This document shows, one piece after another, positions 34,631 through 43,717 of a stretch of 64,000 nt of DNA; the stretch's first letter is position 1; every line of letters starts with the position of its first letter. Both the position numbers and the translations under genes were made by a program. Source of the stretch: an uncultured Lachnospiraceae bacterium. GTDB taxonomy: Bacteria; Bacillota; Clostridia; Lachnospirales; Lachnospiraceae. The stretch covers positions 1 through 64,000 of the forward strand of contig CAJUCN010000007.1 of the NCBI GenBank assembly GCA_910585005.1, given 5' to 3'. A model generated the notes under the pieces. That model worked only from the letters and a program-made list of their open reading frames with translations. It was not told the origin of the DNA and searched no databases.

Positions 34631-35467
34631 ATGAGTTATAAAATAATAGCAGACAGTTGCTGCGAATTTCCGCGGGAATATGAAAAGGATGAGAGATACC
34701 AGAACGTGCCGCTTGAACTTATGGTGGAAGAGGAAGTCATTGTGGATGATGAGACTTTTGACCAGGCGGATTTTTTGAAAAAGGTGGCGGCGTCCCCGAA
34801 ATGTCCTAAATCGGCCTGCCCTTCCCCGGAGAAGTACATGGAGGCATACAGGACAGAAGCGGAGAATGTGTTTGTGTTTACCCTGTCATCCAAATTGAGT
34901 GGCAGCTATAACAGCGCGGAGCTTGGAAAAAAGCTTTACCTTGAAAAATTTGGAAAGAAAAATATTTATGTCTGTGATTCCCAGTCGGCAAGCTGTGGGG
35001 AAACACAACTTGCGATGAAGGCGGCGCAGTGGTCGGAAGAAGGCCTGCCTTTTGAAGAAATTTGCAGGAAACTGTCCCAGTACCGGGATCATATGAATAC
35101 TTATTTTGTGCTGGACAATTTAGAAACCCTCCGCAAGAACGGAAGGCTTTCCGGGGTCAAGGCACTGGTGGCGTCTACACTGAGCATTAAACCGGTGATG
35201 GGAGCGGATAAGGGGGAGATCATCCAGCTAGGGCAGAGCATAGGGATCAAGAAAGCGCTTGCAAAAATGGCGGAGATCATAGCCAAGCAGGCTGTACACC
35301 CGGAAGAAAAGATGCTGATGATCACCCATTGCAATTGTAAGGAACGTGCAGAGAGCGTGAAGCAGATGGTCTTAGACAAAATTAAAGTAAAGGGCGTGCT
35401 TGTGATGGATACCAGAGGGGTCAGCAGCATGTATGCAAATGATGGAGGGGTTATCGTAACTTTATAA
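34631..35467 (+). CDS. DegV family fatty-acid-binding protein
   Basis: A 278-residue protein of the DegV/FakB family, which carries fatty acids for the FakA kinase. Seen: IIADSCCEFP at the start, FVFTLSSKLSGSYNSAELG around 80-100 holding the carboxylate-binding Ser, DSQSASCGETQLA, and TLRKNGRLSGVKAL. GGAGGG lies five bases before the ATG at 34631. No fakA is in the window. Monocistronic between the divergent malic enzyme unit and a convergent DUF1294 gene. Confidence 0.92.
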   Translation: MSYKIIADSCCEFPREYEKDERYQNVPLELMVEEEVIVDDETFDQADFLKKVAASPKCPKSACPSPEKYMEAYRTEAENVFVFTLSSKLSGSYNSAELGKKLYLEKFGKKNIYVCDSQSASCGETQLAMKAAQWSEEGLPFEEICRKLSQYRDHMNTYFVLDNLETLRKNGRLSGVKALVASTLSIKPVMGADKGEIIQLGQSIGIKKALAKMAEIIAKQAVHPEEKMLMITHCNCKERAESVKQMVLDKIKVKGVLVMDTRGVSSMYANDGGVIVTL

Positions 35468-35479
35468 AAGAATGATCCC

Positions 35480-35773
35480 TTAGATGATCGATATCTCAAA
35501 TGGCGCGTTCAGAAGAGCGGCGACAAGCAAAATTTGGACAATCAAAATAAAAGGCATGCCATAGACAAAAGAGCGGTGCCTTGTTTTATGGCGGAAAGCA
35601 TACATTCCAATGATGGAACCTATGCTTCCGCCAATCAGCGCAATGATAAAAAGGGTTGCTTCCGGAATCCGGAAGGCCCTTTTTTTTGCTTTATATTTGT
35701 CGATACCCATCAGGGCAAATCCAATCAGATTAACTGCTGCAAAGTAGGATAACAGCATTGTGATCACATCCAT
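35480..35773 (-). CDS. DUF1294 small membrane protein
   Basis: A 97-residue integral membrane protein with three predicted helices (about 5-22, 38-57, 72-91) and the family motif GIDKYKAKKRAFRIPE between the first two. Function unknown. GGAAGGCAGG precedes the ATG. It lies directly downstream of argG on the same strand and may be read from the same transcript. Confidence 0.85.
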   Translation of the reverse strand: MDVITMLLSYFAAVNLIGFALMGIDKYKAKKRAFRIPEATLFIIALIGGSIGSIIGMYAFRHKTRHRSFVYGMPFILIVQILLVAALLNAPFEISII

Positions 35774-35810
35774 AACGATATCCTGCCTTCCATGTTATAT
35801 TAACGCCGGA

Positions 35811-37028
35811 TTAAAGTTCTCCGCGTTCCTGCATCTTCATGGCCCGTACCTTGGTGGAAAGGCCGAACAGGTTGATAAACCCTTCCGCATCGTGATGGTC
35901 GTAAAGGTCGCCGGTGGTGAAAGAGGCGATGCTTTCATTATACAAGGAATAAGGGGAAGTGGTGCCTGCTTTTATGATATTTCCCTTGTAAAGTTTCAAT
36001 TTCACTTCACCTGTGACATATTGCTGCGTAGATTCAATAAAAGCCTGGACAGCCTGGCGAAGGGGAGAGAACCATTTCCCTTCGTATACGATCTGGGCCA
36101 TCTTGTTTCCCATGTCTTTTTTAACGGCATAGGTGTCACGGTCTAAAATCAGTTCTTCAAGCTGCTGGTGTGCTTCATAAAGGATCGTCCCGCCAGGAGT
36201 TTCATAAACGCCCCTGGATTTCATACCGACTACACGGTTTTCAACAATGTCAACAATACCGATGCCGTGTTTACCGCCTAAAGCGTTCAATTCACGGATG
36301 AGATCTGAAACTTTCATTTGTTTACCATTTAAGGAAGTGGGGATTCCCTTTTCAAAGGTCAAGGTAACATATTCGCCTTCATCAGGAGCCTCCTCGGGAG
36401 TAACGCCAAGCACCAAAAGGTGTTTAAAGTTCGGCTCGTTTGCCGGGTCTTCCAGTTCAAGGCCCTCATGACTGATATGCCATAAATTCCGGTCACGGCT
36501 GTAACTGGAATCTGCGGAGAAAGGCAGGTCAATGCCATGGGCTTTGCAGTATTCAATTTCCGATTCCCGGGAATCAAGAGTCCATTTGTCATTGCGCCAT
36601 GCGGCAATGATCTTTAAGTCAGGAGCGAGCGCTTTGATGCCAAGTTCAAAACGGATCTGGTCATTTCCCTTGCCGGTAGCGCCGTGGCAGATGGCGCAGG
36701 CGCCTTCCTTGCGGGCAATCTCTACCAGTTTTTTGGCGATCAGGGGTCTTGCCATAGAGGTTCCCAGAAGATATTTGTTCTCATATACGGCGCAGGCCTG
36801 CACGCAGGGGACTATGTATTCGTCACAGAATTCATCGGTTACATCCAAAATGTATAATTTTTCAGCGCCGCAGAATTTCGCCCGTTCTTCTAAACCGTCA
36901 AGTTCTTCTGCCTGGCCGCAGTCGATACAAACACAGATCACTTCATAATCAAAATTTTCTTTCAGCCAAGGGATGATCGCCGTGGTATCAAGCCCGCCTG
37001 AATATGCCAAAACAACTTTTTCTTTCAT
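35811..37028 (-). CDS. argG: argininosuccinate synthase
   Basis: A 405-residue enzyme joining citrulline and aspartate with ATP. Seen: the PP-loop LAYSGGLDTTAI at the N-terminus, GTSMARPLIAKK, CHGATGKGNDQIRFE, the SADSSYSRDRNLWHISHEG segment and KSRGVYETPGG. The ATG at 37026-37028 has GGAGG nine bases upstream, and the longer frame upstream is not conserved. It faces the argC operon across an AT-rich control region. argH is not in the window. Confidence 0.97.
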   Translation of the reverse strand: MKEKVVLAYSGGLDTTAIIPWLKENFDYEVICVCIDCGQAEELDGLEERAKFCGAEKLYILDVTDEFCDEYIVPCVQACAVYENKYLLGTSMARPLIAKKLVEIARKEGACAICHGATGKGNDQIRFELGIKALAPDLKIIAAWRNDKWTLDSRESEIEYCKAHGIDLPFSADSSYSRDRNLWHISHEGLELEDPANEPNFKHLLVLGVTPEEAPDEGEYVTLTFEKGIPTSLNGKQMKVSDLIRELNALGGKHGIGIVDIVENRVVGMKSRGVYETPGGTILYEAHQQLEELILDRDTYAVKKDMGNKMAQIVYEGKWFSPLRQAVQAFIESTQQYVTGEVKLKLYKGNIIKAGTTSPYSLYNESIASFTTGDLYDHHDAEGFINLFGLSTKVRAMKMQERGEL

Positions 37029-37072
37029 AGTAGAATGCCTCCAATGTTTTCGATTCTTTTTGCTTCTTTGAC

Positions 37073-37101
37073 AATATACAACATCTGAAAGCGAAATGCA
37101 A
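37073..37101 (-). promoter_or_regulatory. sigma-A promoter of argG
   Basis: On the minus strand, -35 TTGCAT (37096-37101), 17-base spacer and -10 TATATT (37073-37078), 45 bases before the argG ATG. The ArgR-like boxes begin right behind it. Confidence 0.65.
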
Positions 37102-37107
37102 GCCCTC

Positions 37108-37204
37108 TTTTGCATAAATAAAAATTTATAATTAATTTATATGCATAAAATGAAAATATTATTGCATAATATGCAAAAATGATGTATTATTATGCATTAA
37201 TAAC
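37108..37204. promoter_or_regulatory. cluster of ArgR-like boxes between argG and argC
   Basis: A very AT-rich block with at least four TGCATAA-type half-palindromes: TTTTGCATAAATAAAAATTT (37109-37128), TATGCATAAAATGAAAAT (37139-37156), ATTGCATAATATGCAAAA (37161-37178) and TATTATTATGCATTAATA (37185-37202). They fit the loose ARG box pattern (TGCATAAWWWWTGCA-like) bound by the arginine repressor ArgR/AhrC, and their place between the two arginine transcription units fits arginine repression of both. The argR gene itself is not in the window. Confidence 0.65.
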
Positions 37205-37222
37205 GGATTTTGACATTTGAGG

Positions 37223-37251
37223 TTGAGATTTTGCCAATGAGAGAGTATGAT
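37223..37251 (+). promoter_or_regulatory. sigma-A promoter of the argC operon
   Basis: -35 TTGAGA (37223-37228), 17-base spacer and -10 TATGAT (37246-37251), 36 bases before the argC ATG. Confidence 0.65.
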
Positions 37252-37287
37252 TTACTGTGAAAGTTTAGGAAAGGATAGTTTGATTTT

Positions 37288-38232
37288 ATGGGTAAAACGA
37301 AGATTTTTATTGATGGCAGTGAAGGGACTACCGGACTGCGTATCCATGAGCGGTTCGCAGGAAGGGATGATATAGAATTGCTTACGATTTCCAGGGAGCT
37401 GCGGAAAGAGAAAACTGAGCGGGCGCGTTTCATTAACCAGTCGGATATTACATTCCTGTGCCTGCCGGATGATGCGGCAAAAGAATCGGTAAGCCTGATC
37501 GAAAATGACAAGGTGAGGGTGATCGACACTTCAACGGCACACAGAACCTGTGAAGGCTGGGCATATGGTTTCCCGGAGCTTTCCAAGGTACATAGAAAAC
37601 AGATTAAGGAAGGAAAGCGGGTGGCGGTTCCAGGCTGCCATGCAACAGGATTTATCTCCCTTGTCTATCCGCTGGTATCTTCGGGGATACTTCCTGCGGA
37701 TTATCCCGTATCCGCCTTTTCCCTGACAGGATATTCGGGAGGCGGCAAAAAGATGATCGGGGAATATGAGGGCAGCGGCCGGCTGCCGGAGCTTGATTCC
37801 CCCAGGGAATATGCCCTTTCCCAAAAACACAAGCATTTAAAGGAAATGAAGGCGGTCACGGGACTTGATAGGGAACCGCTATTTTCCCCTATCGTTGCGG
37901 ATTATTACAGTGGGATGGTAGTAACCTTACCTCTTTATATTGAATTTTTGAAAGGCTCGCCTTCCCCGGAAGGGCTTTGCCGGTTCTTTGAGGAGTATTA
38001 TGAAGGGGAACCGTTTATAAAAGTCATGCCTTTTGGGGCGGAAGGAAAAGGCATGATGGCAGGGAATGCCTGTGCCGGATGGGACGGGCTTAGGATTTTT
38101 GTGACGGGGAATGAAGAGCGGGTAACCCTCCATGCCCAGTTTGATAATCTGGGGAAAGGAGCATCCGGGGCGGCGATCCAGTGCCTGAACCTGATGCTTG
38201 GCTGTGAGGAAAGCCGGGGGCTTTCTTTATGA
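37288..38232 (+). CDS. argC: N-acetyl-gamma-glutamyl-phosphate reductase, short type
   Basis: A 314-residue NADP-dependent reductase for the third step of ornithine synthesis. This is the short type 2 form. Seen: IFIDGSEGTTGLRIHERF at the N-terminus, FLCLPDDAAK, the catalytic C117 in VPGCHATGF, and TGYSGGGKKMI. GGAAAGGA precedes the ATG. The stop overlaps the start of the GNAT gene (ATGA), so the two are coupled. First gene of the argC-GNAT-argJ-argB-argD operon. Confidence 0.96.
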   Translation: MGKTKIFIDGSEGTTGLRIHERFAGRDDIELLTISRELRKEKTERARFINQSDITFLCLPDDAAKESVSLIENDKVRVIDTSTAHRTCEGWAYGFPELSKVHRKQIKEGKRVAVPGCHATGFISLVYPLVSSGILPADYPVSAFSLTGYSGGGKKMIGEYEGSGRLPELDSPREYALSQKHKHLKEMKAVTGLDREPLFSPIVADYYSGMVVTLPLYIEFLKGSPSPEGLCRFFEEYYEGEPFIKVMPFGAEGKGMMAGNACAGWDGLRIFVTGNEERVTLHAQFDNLGKGASGAAIQCLNLMLGCEESRGLSL

Positions 38233-38687
38233 TGGACGGGATAACCATACGAAGCATGACCATAGAAGATTACGACGGCGTGTACGCCCTTTGGATGACG
38301 ATCAAGGGCTTTGCCATCCGCAGCGTTGACGACGCCAGGGAAGGGGTAGAGCGGTTCCTTTCAAGAAATCCCGGCATCAGCGTGGCTGCCGTAAAAGACG
38401 GGGAGATCGTAGGCAGTATCCTGTGCGGCCATGACGGCAGGCGGGGATGCCTTTACCATGTGTGCGTCCGTGAGGACTGCCGGATGCAGGGAATCGGAAA
38501 AAGCATGGTGGTATATTGTATGGACGCCTTAGAACGGGAACACATCAGCAAGGTTTCCTTAATTGCCTTTACGAAAAACGATATTGGGAATGCATTTTGG
38601 AAAGGGATAGGCTGGACAAAGCGGGAAGACTTGAATTATTATGATTTTGTGTTGAACAGGGAAAATATTGTAAACTACAACCAGTAG
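38229..38687 (+). CDS. GNAT acetyltransferase in the arg operon, candidate acetylglutamate synthase
   Basis: A 152-residue GNAT-fold protein with the acetyl-CoA loop VREDCRMQGIGKSM (about residues 79-92) and the following helix; strands and the C-terminal FWKGIGWTKREDLNYYDF segment are typical. It overlaps argC by four bases and precedes argJ by 69 bp, which points to a role in arginine synthesis, most simply acetylation of glutamate to prime the cycle (argJ recycles the acetyl group but losses must be refilled). Small stand-alone GNAT-type synthases are known in some bacteria. The substrate assignment is inference; it could instead acetylate another amino acid. Confidence 0.8.
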   Translation: MMDGITIRSMTIEDYDGVYALWMTIKGFAIRSVDDAREGVERFLSRNPGISVAAVKDGEIVGSILCGHDGRRGCLYHVCVREDCRMQGIGKSMVVYCMDALEREHISKVSLIAFTKNDIGNAFWKGIGWTKREDLNYYDFVLNRENIVNYNQ

Positions 38688-38756
38688 CCGCTCTTTGCAG
38701 ACCGTGTTGGTGACAATGCGACAGGATGGAATGGGCAGGAAAGGAAAAGGCAGGAT

Positions 38757-39980
38757 ATGAAGAGGATAACAGGCGGCGTAACAGCAGCAAAAGGTTTTCA
38801 GGCAGCAGGCGTAGAGGCGTCTATCAAATATCAAAACAGGAAGGACATGGCAATCATCTACAGCCAAAGCCCCTGTGTTTTGGCAGGGACATTTACCAGC
38901 AATGTGGTGAAAGCGGCTCCGGTGCTTTGGGATAAAAAGGTGGTGGAGGAATCCCCCTTTGGACAGGCGGTCATCGTCAATGCAGGAATTGCCAATGCCT
39001 GTACCGGGAAGGAAGGATTTGCGTACTGCAGCCGGACGGCCCAAAAAGCAGCCGAAGTATTGGGCATTCCTAAAGAGGCGGTGCTGGTGGCTTCCACCGG
39101 CGTGATCGGGATGCAGCTTCCCATAGAGAGGATCGAGGCAGGGATTGAAAAACTTGCCGGAGCCAGGGCGGATACACAGGAAGCCGGGACTAAAGCAGCG
39201 GAAGCGATCATGACCACGGATACCCGTTCCAAACAGGCGGCGGCAGAAATCGAGATTGGCGGCGTGAAGGTACGGATCGGCGGCATGTGCAAAGGTTCCG
39301 GCATGATCCACCCCAATATGTGCACCATGCTCGCCTTTGTCACAACGGATGCGGTAATCTCCAAGGAACTTTTGACAAAAGCGGTAAAGGCGGATGTCAA
39401 GGACACCTATAATATGATCTCCGTGGACGGGGACACTTCCACCAATGACACCCTTTTAGTGCTGGCAAACGGCATGGCGGGAAATCCTGAGATTCAGGAG
39501 GGCACACCGGAGTTTGAAGCATTTTGCGAAGCCCTTCATGATGTCAATGAGAGCCTTGCCAAGATGATGGCGGGTGACGGGGAAGGAGCAACGGCGCTGT
39601 TTGAGACTAAGGTGGTAGGGGCAACAACCAAAGAGGATGCAAGGATATTAAGTAAATCTGTCATATGCTCCAGCCTGACCAAGGCAGCGATTTACGGGCA
39701 TGATGCCAACTGGGGCAGGATTCTGTGCGCTCTTGGCTATTCCGGCGTCAACTTTGACCCGGAAAAGATAGAGCTGTTTTTTGAGGGGAAGGAAAACCGG
39801 ATCCAGATTTATAAGGATGGGAAAGCGGCGCCCTATAGTGAGGAGGAAGCCACAAAGATCCTTTCGGAGCCGGAGGTACGGGTTTTGGTGGATATGAAGA
39901 TGGGCAGTGAGACGGCGACGGCCTGGGGATGTGACCTTACTTATGACTATGTAAAAATCAACGCGGACTACAGGAGTTAA
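38757..39980 (+). CDS. argJ: ornithine acetyltransferase (ArgJ)
   Basis: A 407-residue Ntn-hydrolase-type enzyme that transfers acetyl from N-acetylornithine to glutamate. It is made as a precursor that cleaves itself before a Thr nucleophile; the site reads HPNMCTMLAF with T190 as the expected nucleophile (most relatives have NMATML, here Cys replaces Ala). Also seen: GGVTAAKGFQAAG at the start, NAGIANACTG and NWGRILCALGYSG near the end. GGAAAAGGCAGG precedes the ATG. Whether it also makes acetylglutamate from acetyl-CoA cannot be judged here. Confidence 0.96.
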   Translation: MKRITGGVTAAKGFQAAGVEASIKYQNRKDMAIIYSQSPCVLAGTFTSNVVKAAPVLWDKKVVEESPFGQAVIVNAGIANACTGKEGFAYCSRTAQKAAEVLGIPKEAVLVASTGVIGMQLPIERIEAGIEKLAGARADTQEAGTKAAEAIMTTDTRSKQAAAEIEIGGVKVRIGGMCKGSGMIHPNMCTMLAFVTTDAVISKELLTKAVKADVKDTYNMISVDGDTSTNDTLLVLANGMAGNPEIQEGTPEFEAFCEALHDVNESLAKMMAGDGEGATALFETKVVGATTKEDARILSKSVICSSLTKAAIYGHDANWGRILCALGYSGVNFDPEKIELFFEGKENRIQIYKDGKAAPYSEEEATKILSEPEVRVLVDMKMGSETATAWGCDLTYDYVKINADYRS

Positions 39981-39990
39981 AGGAGAAGAT

Positions 39991-40887
39991 ATGGACAAGG
40001 ACATGCAGGAAGTTTTAAAAAAGGCGGAGGTGCTGATCGAAGCCCTTCCTTATATACAGAAATTTAACCGGAAGATCATTGTGGTTAAGTACGGCGGCAG
40101 CGCCATGAGTAATGAGGAATTAAAAAGAAATGTGATCAAGGATGTGACGCTTCTTAAGCTGGTAGGTTTTAAGCCGATTATCGTCCACGGGGGCGGCAAA
40201 GAGATCAGCCAATGGGTGGGAAAGGTAGGAAAAGAAGCCCGGTTTGTCAACGGTCTTCGTGTGACCGACGAGGAAACCATGGAGATTGCCGAGATGGTCC
40301 TTTCCAAAGTAAACAAAAGCCTTGTGACCATGGTGCAGGAACTGGGTGTAAAAGCGGTGGGAATCAGCGGCAAAGACGGAGGGCTTCTTACGGTGGATAA
40401 AAAGTATGCGGATGGCCAGGATATCGGCTTTGTGGGAGAAATCAAGAACGTGAATCCCAAGGTGCTTTATGATCTTTTGGAAAGAGATTTCCTGCCTATC
40501 GTAGCTCCTGTGGGACTGGATGAAGGTTTTGCCACTTATAATATCAATGCGGATGATGCGGCCTGTGCCATTGCCAAGGCAGTAGGGGCTGACAAGCTGG
40601 TATTTCTTACAGATATTGAAGGGCTGTATAAGGATATCAATGATAAAAGCTCTTTTATTTCCCGGATTACGGCGTCGGATGCGGAAGCGCTGATTGCCGG
40701 CGGGTTGATCGGGGGCGGGATGCTGCCAAAGCTGAACAATTGTACCTCCGCCATTGAAAATGGGGTGAACAGGGTCCATATCCTGGACGGACGGATCCCT
40801 CACTGCCTGCTTCTTGAGATCTTTACTAATTCCGGTGTGGGAACTGCGATCATCGGGGATGAAGATGTACAGGCAATGGAAATGTAA
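39991..40887 (+). CDS. argB: acetylglutamate kinase
   Basis: A 298-residue amino-acid-kinase-fold enzyme phosphorylating N-acetylglutamate. Seen: KIIVVKYGGSAMSN (ATP-binding Lys), IIVHGGGKEISQW, the RFVNGLRVTDEETMEI substrate segment, NADDAACAIAKAV and KLNNCTSAIENGV. The extra N-terminal helix (residues 1-25, VLKKAEVLIEALPYIQKF) is the one that mediates hexamer formation and arginine feedback inhibition in some family members, so allosteric control is plausible. AAAGGAGAAG lies just before the ATG. Confidence 0.97.
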   Translation: MDKDMQEVLKKAEVLIEALPYIQKFNRKIIVVKYGGSAMSNEELKRNVIKDVTLLKLVGFKPIIVHGGGKEISQWVGKVGKEARFVNGLRVTDEETMEIAEMVLSKVNKSLVTMVQELGVKAVGISGKDGGLLTVDKKYADGQDIGFVGEIKNVNPKVLYDLLERDFLPIVAPVGLDEGFATYNINADDAACAIAKAVGADKLVFLTDIEGLYKDINDKSSFISRITASDAEALIAGGLIGGGMLPKLNNCTSAIENGVNRVHILDGRIPHCLLLEIFTNSGVGTAIIGDEDVQAMEM

Positions 40888-40916
40888 AGGATGAAAAAGG
40901 AAAGGTTGGGAAAGTG

Positions 40917-42110
40917 ATGCAAAGTATGCAGGAATATATAGAAGAAGCGGAAAAGGCGCTGCTTCATACCTATAACCGTTATCAGATCGTGCTGGATAAA
41001 GGCCAGGGCGTGCACCTATACGACCTGGAGGGGAAACAATATCTGGATTTTTGCGCCGGGATAGCGGTGTTTGCGTTAGGGTACCATAATGAGAGGTACA
41101 ACGACGCCTTAAAGGCACAGATCGATAAACTGATCCATACTTCCAATTATTATTACAACGCACCGGCCATTGAGGCGGCAAAAAAGTTAAAAAAAGTTTC
41201 CGGCATGGATCGGGTGTTTTTTACCAACAGCGGTGCGGAAGCGGTGGAAGGCGCCATCAAAGCGGCCAGGAAATATGCGTATTTGAAGGACGGCAGCTAT
41301 GACCATGAGATCATAGCCATGGAGCATTCCTTCCACGGAAGGACCTTTGGGGCATTGTCGGTTACCGGAAATCCCAAGTACCGGGAAGCCTTCCAGCCCA
41401 TGATCGGGAACATCCGGTTTGCCAGGATGAATGATTTTGACAGTGTATTGGAACAGGTGAGGGACAAAACCTGCGCCATCATATTTGAGACGGTACAGGG
41501 GGAAGGCGGGATATATCCGGCCGAAGAATCCTTTATGAAGCAGGTTAAGGCATTGTGTGAAGAAAAGGATATTCTTTTGATCCTGGACGAGATCCAGTGC
41601 GGCATGGGGCGGACAGGCGAGATGTTTGCATGGCAGCGTTATGGCGTAAAGCCGGATATCATGACAACGGCCAAAGCCCTTGGATGCGGCGTGCCGGTAG
41701 GGGCGTTTTTGATGACGGAAAAGGTTTCTGAGAGTTCCCTTGTAAGCGGGGACCACGGGACTACTTACGGCGGCAATCCCCTTGCGGCCACGGCAATAAA
41801 TATAGTACTTGATTTATTTGAGGAGAACCATATAATAGATAATGTGAAAGAGGTGGGAGATTACCTTGGAAAGAAACTGGACGAGTTAGCCGGCAGATAT
41901 GACTGTATCGTGGGCAGACGGGGAGTTGGCCTGATGCAGGGGCTTGTGTTTGACCGGCCGGTGGGCGGTATCATCACAAGGGCATTGTCCAAGGGATTGA
42001 TCCTGATCAATGCGGGTACGGATATTATCAGGTTTGTGCCGCCTCTTGTGATCACAAAAGAAGATGTGGATGAGATGGCAGCAATTTTAGAGAGCTGCTT
42101 AGAAGAATAG
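40917..42110 (+). CDS. argD: acetylornithine aminotransferase
   Basis: A 397-residue PLP enzyme of class III aminotransferases converting acetylglutamate semialdehyde to acetylornithine. Seen: YLDFCAGIAVFALGY, FFTNSGAEAVEGAIKAARKY, HSFHGRTFG, LDEIQCGMGRTG and the PLP Lys K253 in TTAKALGCGVPVG. The ATG at 40917 follows AAAGG; a GTG three bases earlier is a possible start. Last clear arginine gene of the operon. Confidence 0.96.
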   Translation: MQSMQEYIEEAEKALLHTYNRYQIVLDKGQGVHLYDLEGKQYLDFCAGIAVFALGYHNERYNDALKAQIDKLIHTSNYYYNAPAIEAAKKLKKVSGMDRVFFTNSGAEAVEGAIKAARKYAYLKDGSYDHEIIAMEHSFHGRTFGALSVTGNPKYREAFQPMIGNIRFARMNDFDSVLEQVRDKTCAIIFETVQGEGGIYPAEESFMKQVKALCEEKDILLILDEIQCGMGRTGEMFAWQRYGVKPDIMTTAKALGCGVPVGAFLMTEKVSESSLVSGDHGTTYGGNPLAATAINIVLDLFEENHIIDNVKEVGDYLGKKLDELAGRYDCIVGRRGVGLMQGLVFDRPVGGIITRALSKGLILINAGTDIIRFVPPLVITKEDVDEMAAILESCLEE

Positions 42111-42123
42111 AAATGGAGAAAAT

Positions 42124-43659
42124 ATGAGTCTGAAAAAAAGACTGGCGGCTGTGGGTGTTATTGCCGTGGCCGCAGCCCTTACCTTTGGCATTGCCAAATC
42201 AGGGAAACAGATTTCGGAGAAGCAGGAGAATACGGTTTTTACCAATGAAAAGGAAACCCTTTACCTGTGGTATACGGATGAGGCCCTTACTTCCTATTTA
42301 AGCGGCGCTGCAGTTGCTTATAATGAGACTCATGATGTGCGGATCGTTCCGGTGTTAGAGTCAGGACTTGAATACTTGGAAAGCATTAATCAGGCTTCGC
42401 TGGAAACCAATGTGCCGGATCTGTATATCCTGGGTCACGACCTGCTGGAAAAGGCTTATCTTGCAGGGCTGGCGTCAGAAGTTGAGCCTACGGACACGAA
42501 GCCGATGGATCAGTTATATATCGGGACAGGTATCCAGGCGGTAACCTATAAGGAGAAGCAGATTGGCTATCCCTTCTACTACGAGACAAGCGCCCTGCTG
42601 TATAACAGGACTTATTTGGAACAGATGGCCGTAAGCCAGCTTGAAGCACAAGCCGTGCAGGAAGCGGAGGAAAACGGGGAGCTTACACAAGAAAAGATCC
42701 AGGAATCAGAAGAAAAGGGGGAAACCGCTGAAGAGAGAGATGGGGCGTCCGCATTTACGCCGGAGCAGATCAGGGAAAAGGTGATAGAGATTCTTCCTTC
42801 GACGGTGGAAAACATTAAATGGTTTGCAGACAGTTACGATGCGCCAGAGCAGGTGGAAGGCGTATTTAAGTGGGATGTAACGGACATTTTTTATAACTAC
42901 TTTTTTGTAGGGAATGCAATCGATATGGGAGGAGAAGCCGGATGGGACACTTCCCGGATCAATATCTATAACCAGGATGCCATTAAAAGTATGCGGGTGT
43001 ATCAGGAACTGAACCAGTTCTTTTCCATTGATACCAGCGTTAGCAGCTATGAAGCGATTTTAGACGAGTTCATGGCGGGAAAAATGGTATTTACGATGGC
43101 CACCTCCGATGCGGTGGCGAAACTGGAACAGGCAAAGGCGGAAGGGAATTTCCCATATGATTACGGTATCACGTTAGCTCCCGATATCAATGACGAAATG
43201 CAGACAAGATCTTTGTCTATGACGGGTTGTGTAGTCATAAATGGTTATTCCCAAAACAGGGAGGCGGCAAATGACTTTGCCCTCTATCTGACGACCCAGT
43301 ACAATGATATTCTTTATGCCCGGACAGGCAAGGTATCAGCGGCCAAAAATGTGGTCTATGAGTATGAGGCGTTGACAGGGTTTACGGATCAGTATGAACG
43401 TTCTGTCTCTATGCCTAAGATGCTGGAGACAAGCAATTTCTGGGTGCGGCTTGAGGCGGCGTTTTCAGAGATCTGGAACGGCGCGGATGCCAATGAGGAA
43501 CTTCGGCTTCTCTCTGAACAGATTATGCATCAGATAACGGGCCAGGAGTATGAGGAACCGCGTATCGAAGAAGAGATCCCGGATCAGGAAGAAGAGTATT
43601 TGGATGAAGATTATGATATGGATGAGGAGTTAGAAGATTCCGGGCAGGAAGAAGATTGA
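42124..43659 (+). CDS. orphan extracellular solute-binding-like protein
   Basis: A 511-residue exported protein with a hydrophobic N-terminus (about 8-24) without a lipobox Cys, so it is either cleaved or membrane-anchored. The body looks like a type 1 ABC solute-binding protein of the maltose-binding type (LYLWYTDEALTSYL, IGYPFYYETSALLYNRTYL, DEFMAGKMVFTMATS). Two oddities: a Glu-rich insertion around 180-210 and a strongly acidic C-terminal tail of about 35 residues. No ABC permease or ATPase gene is beside it. It begins 13 bp after argD and may be cotranscribed. It may not serve transport at all. Confidence 0.75.
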   Translation: MSLKKRLAAVGVIAVAAALTFGIAKSGKQISEKQENTVFTNEKETLYLWYTDEALTSYLSGAAVAYNETHDVRIVPVLESGLEYLESINQASLETNVPDLYILGHDLLEKAYLAGLASEVEPTDTKPMDQLYIGTGIQAVTYKEKQIGYPFYYETSALLYNRTYLEQMAVSQLEAQAVQEAEENGELTQEKIQESEEKGETAEERDGASAFTPEQIREKVIEILPSTVENIKWFADSYDAPEQVEGVFKWDVTDIFYNYFFVGNAIDMGGEAGWDTSRINIYNQDAIKSMRVYQELNQFFSIDTSVSSYEAILDEFMAGKMVFTMATSDAVAKLEQAKAEGNFPYDYGITLAPDINDEMQTRSLSMTGCVVINGYSQNREAANDFALYLTTQYNDILYARTGKVSAAKNVVYEYEALTGFTDQYERSVSMPKMLETSNFWVRLEAAFSEIWNGADANEELRLLSEQIMHQITGQEYEEPRIEEEIPDQEEEYLDEDYDMDEELEDSGQEED

Positions 43660-43717
43660 ATGAATAATTTTCCAATCACAGGGGAAAGCTGAATGAAAGA
43701 AGGAAGGAGGCTCCCCT

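Noticed and set aside
37138..37204. Riboswitch or T-box leader before argC
   Set aside because: The block is upstream of the promoter, very AT-rich and palindromic, which fits protein operator sites better than a structured leader.
38559..39311. 250-codon minus-strand frame
   Set aside because: Antisense to the GNAT gene end and argJ; His/Cys/Phe-rich shadow composition.
40120..41181. 353-codon minus-strand frame
   Set aside because: Antisense to argB and the start of argD; long only because GC-rich coding DNA keeps the frame open.
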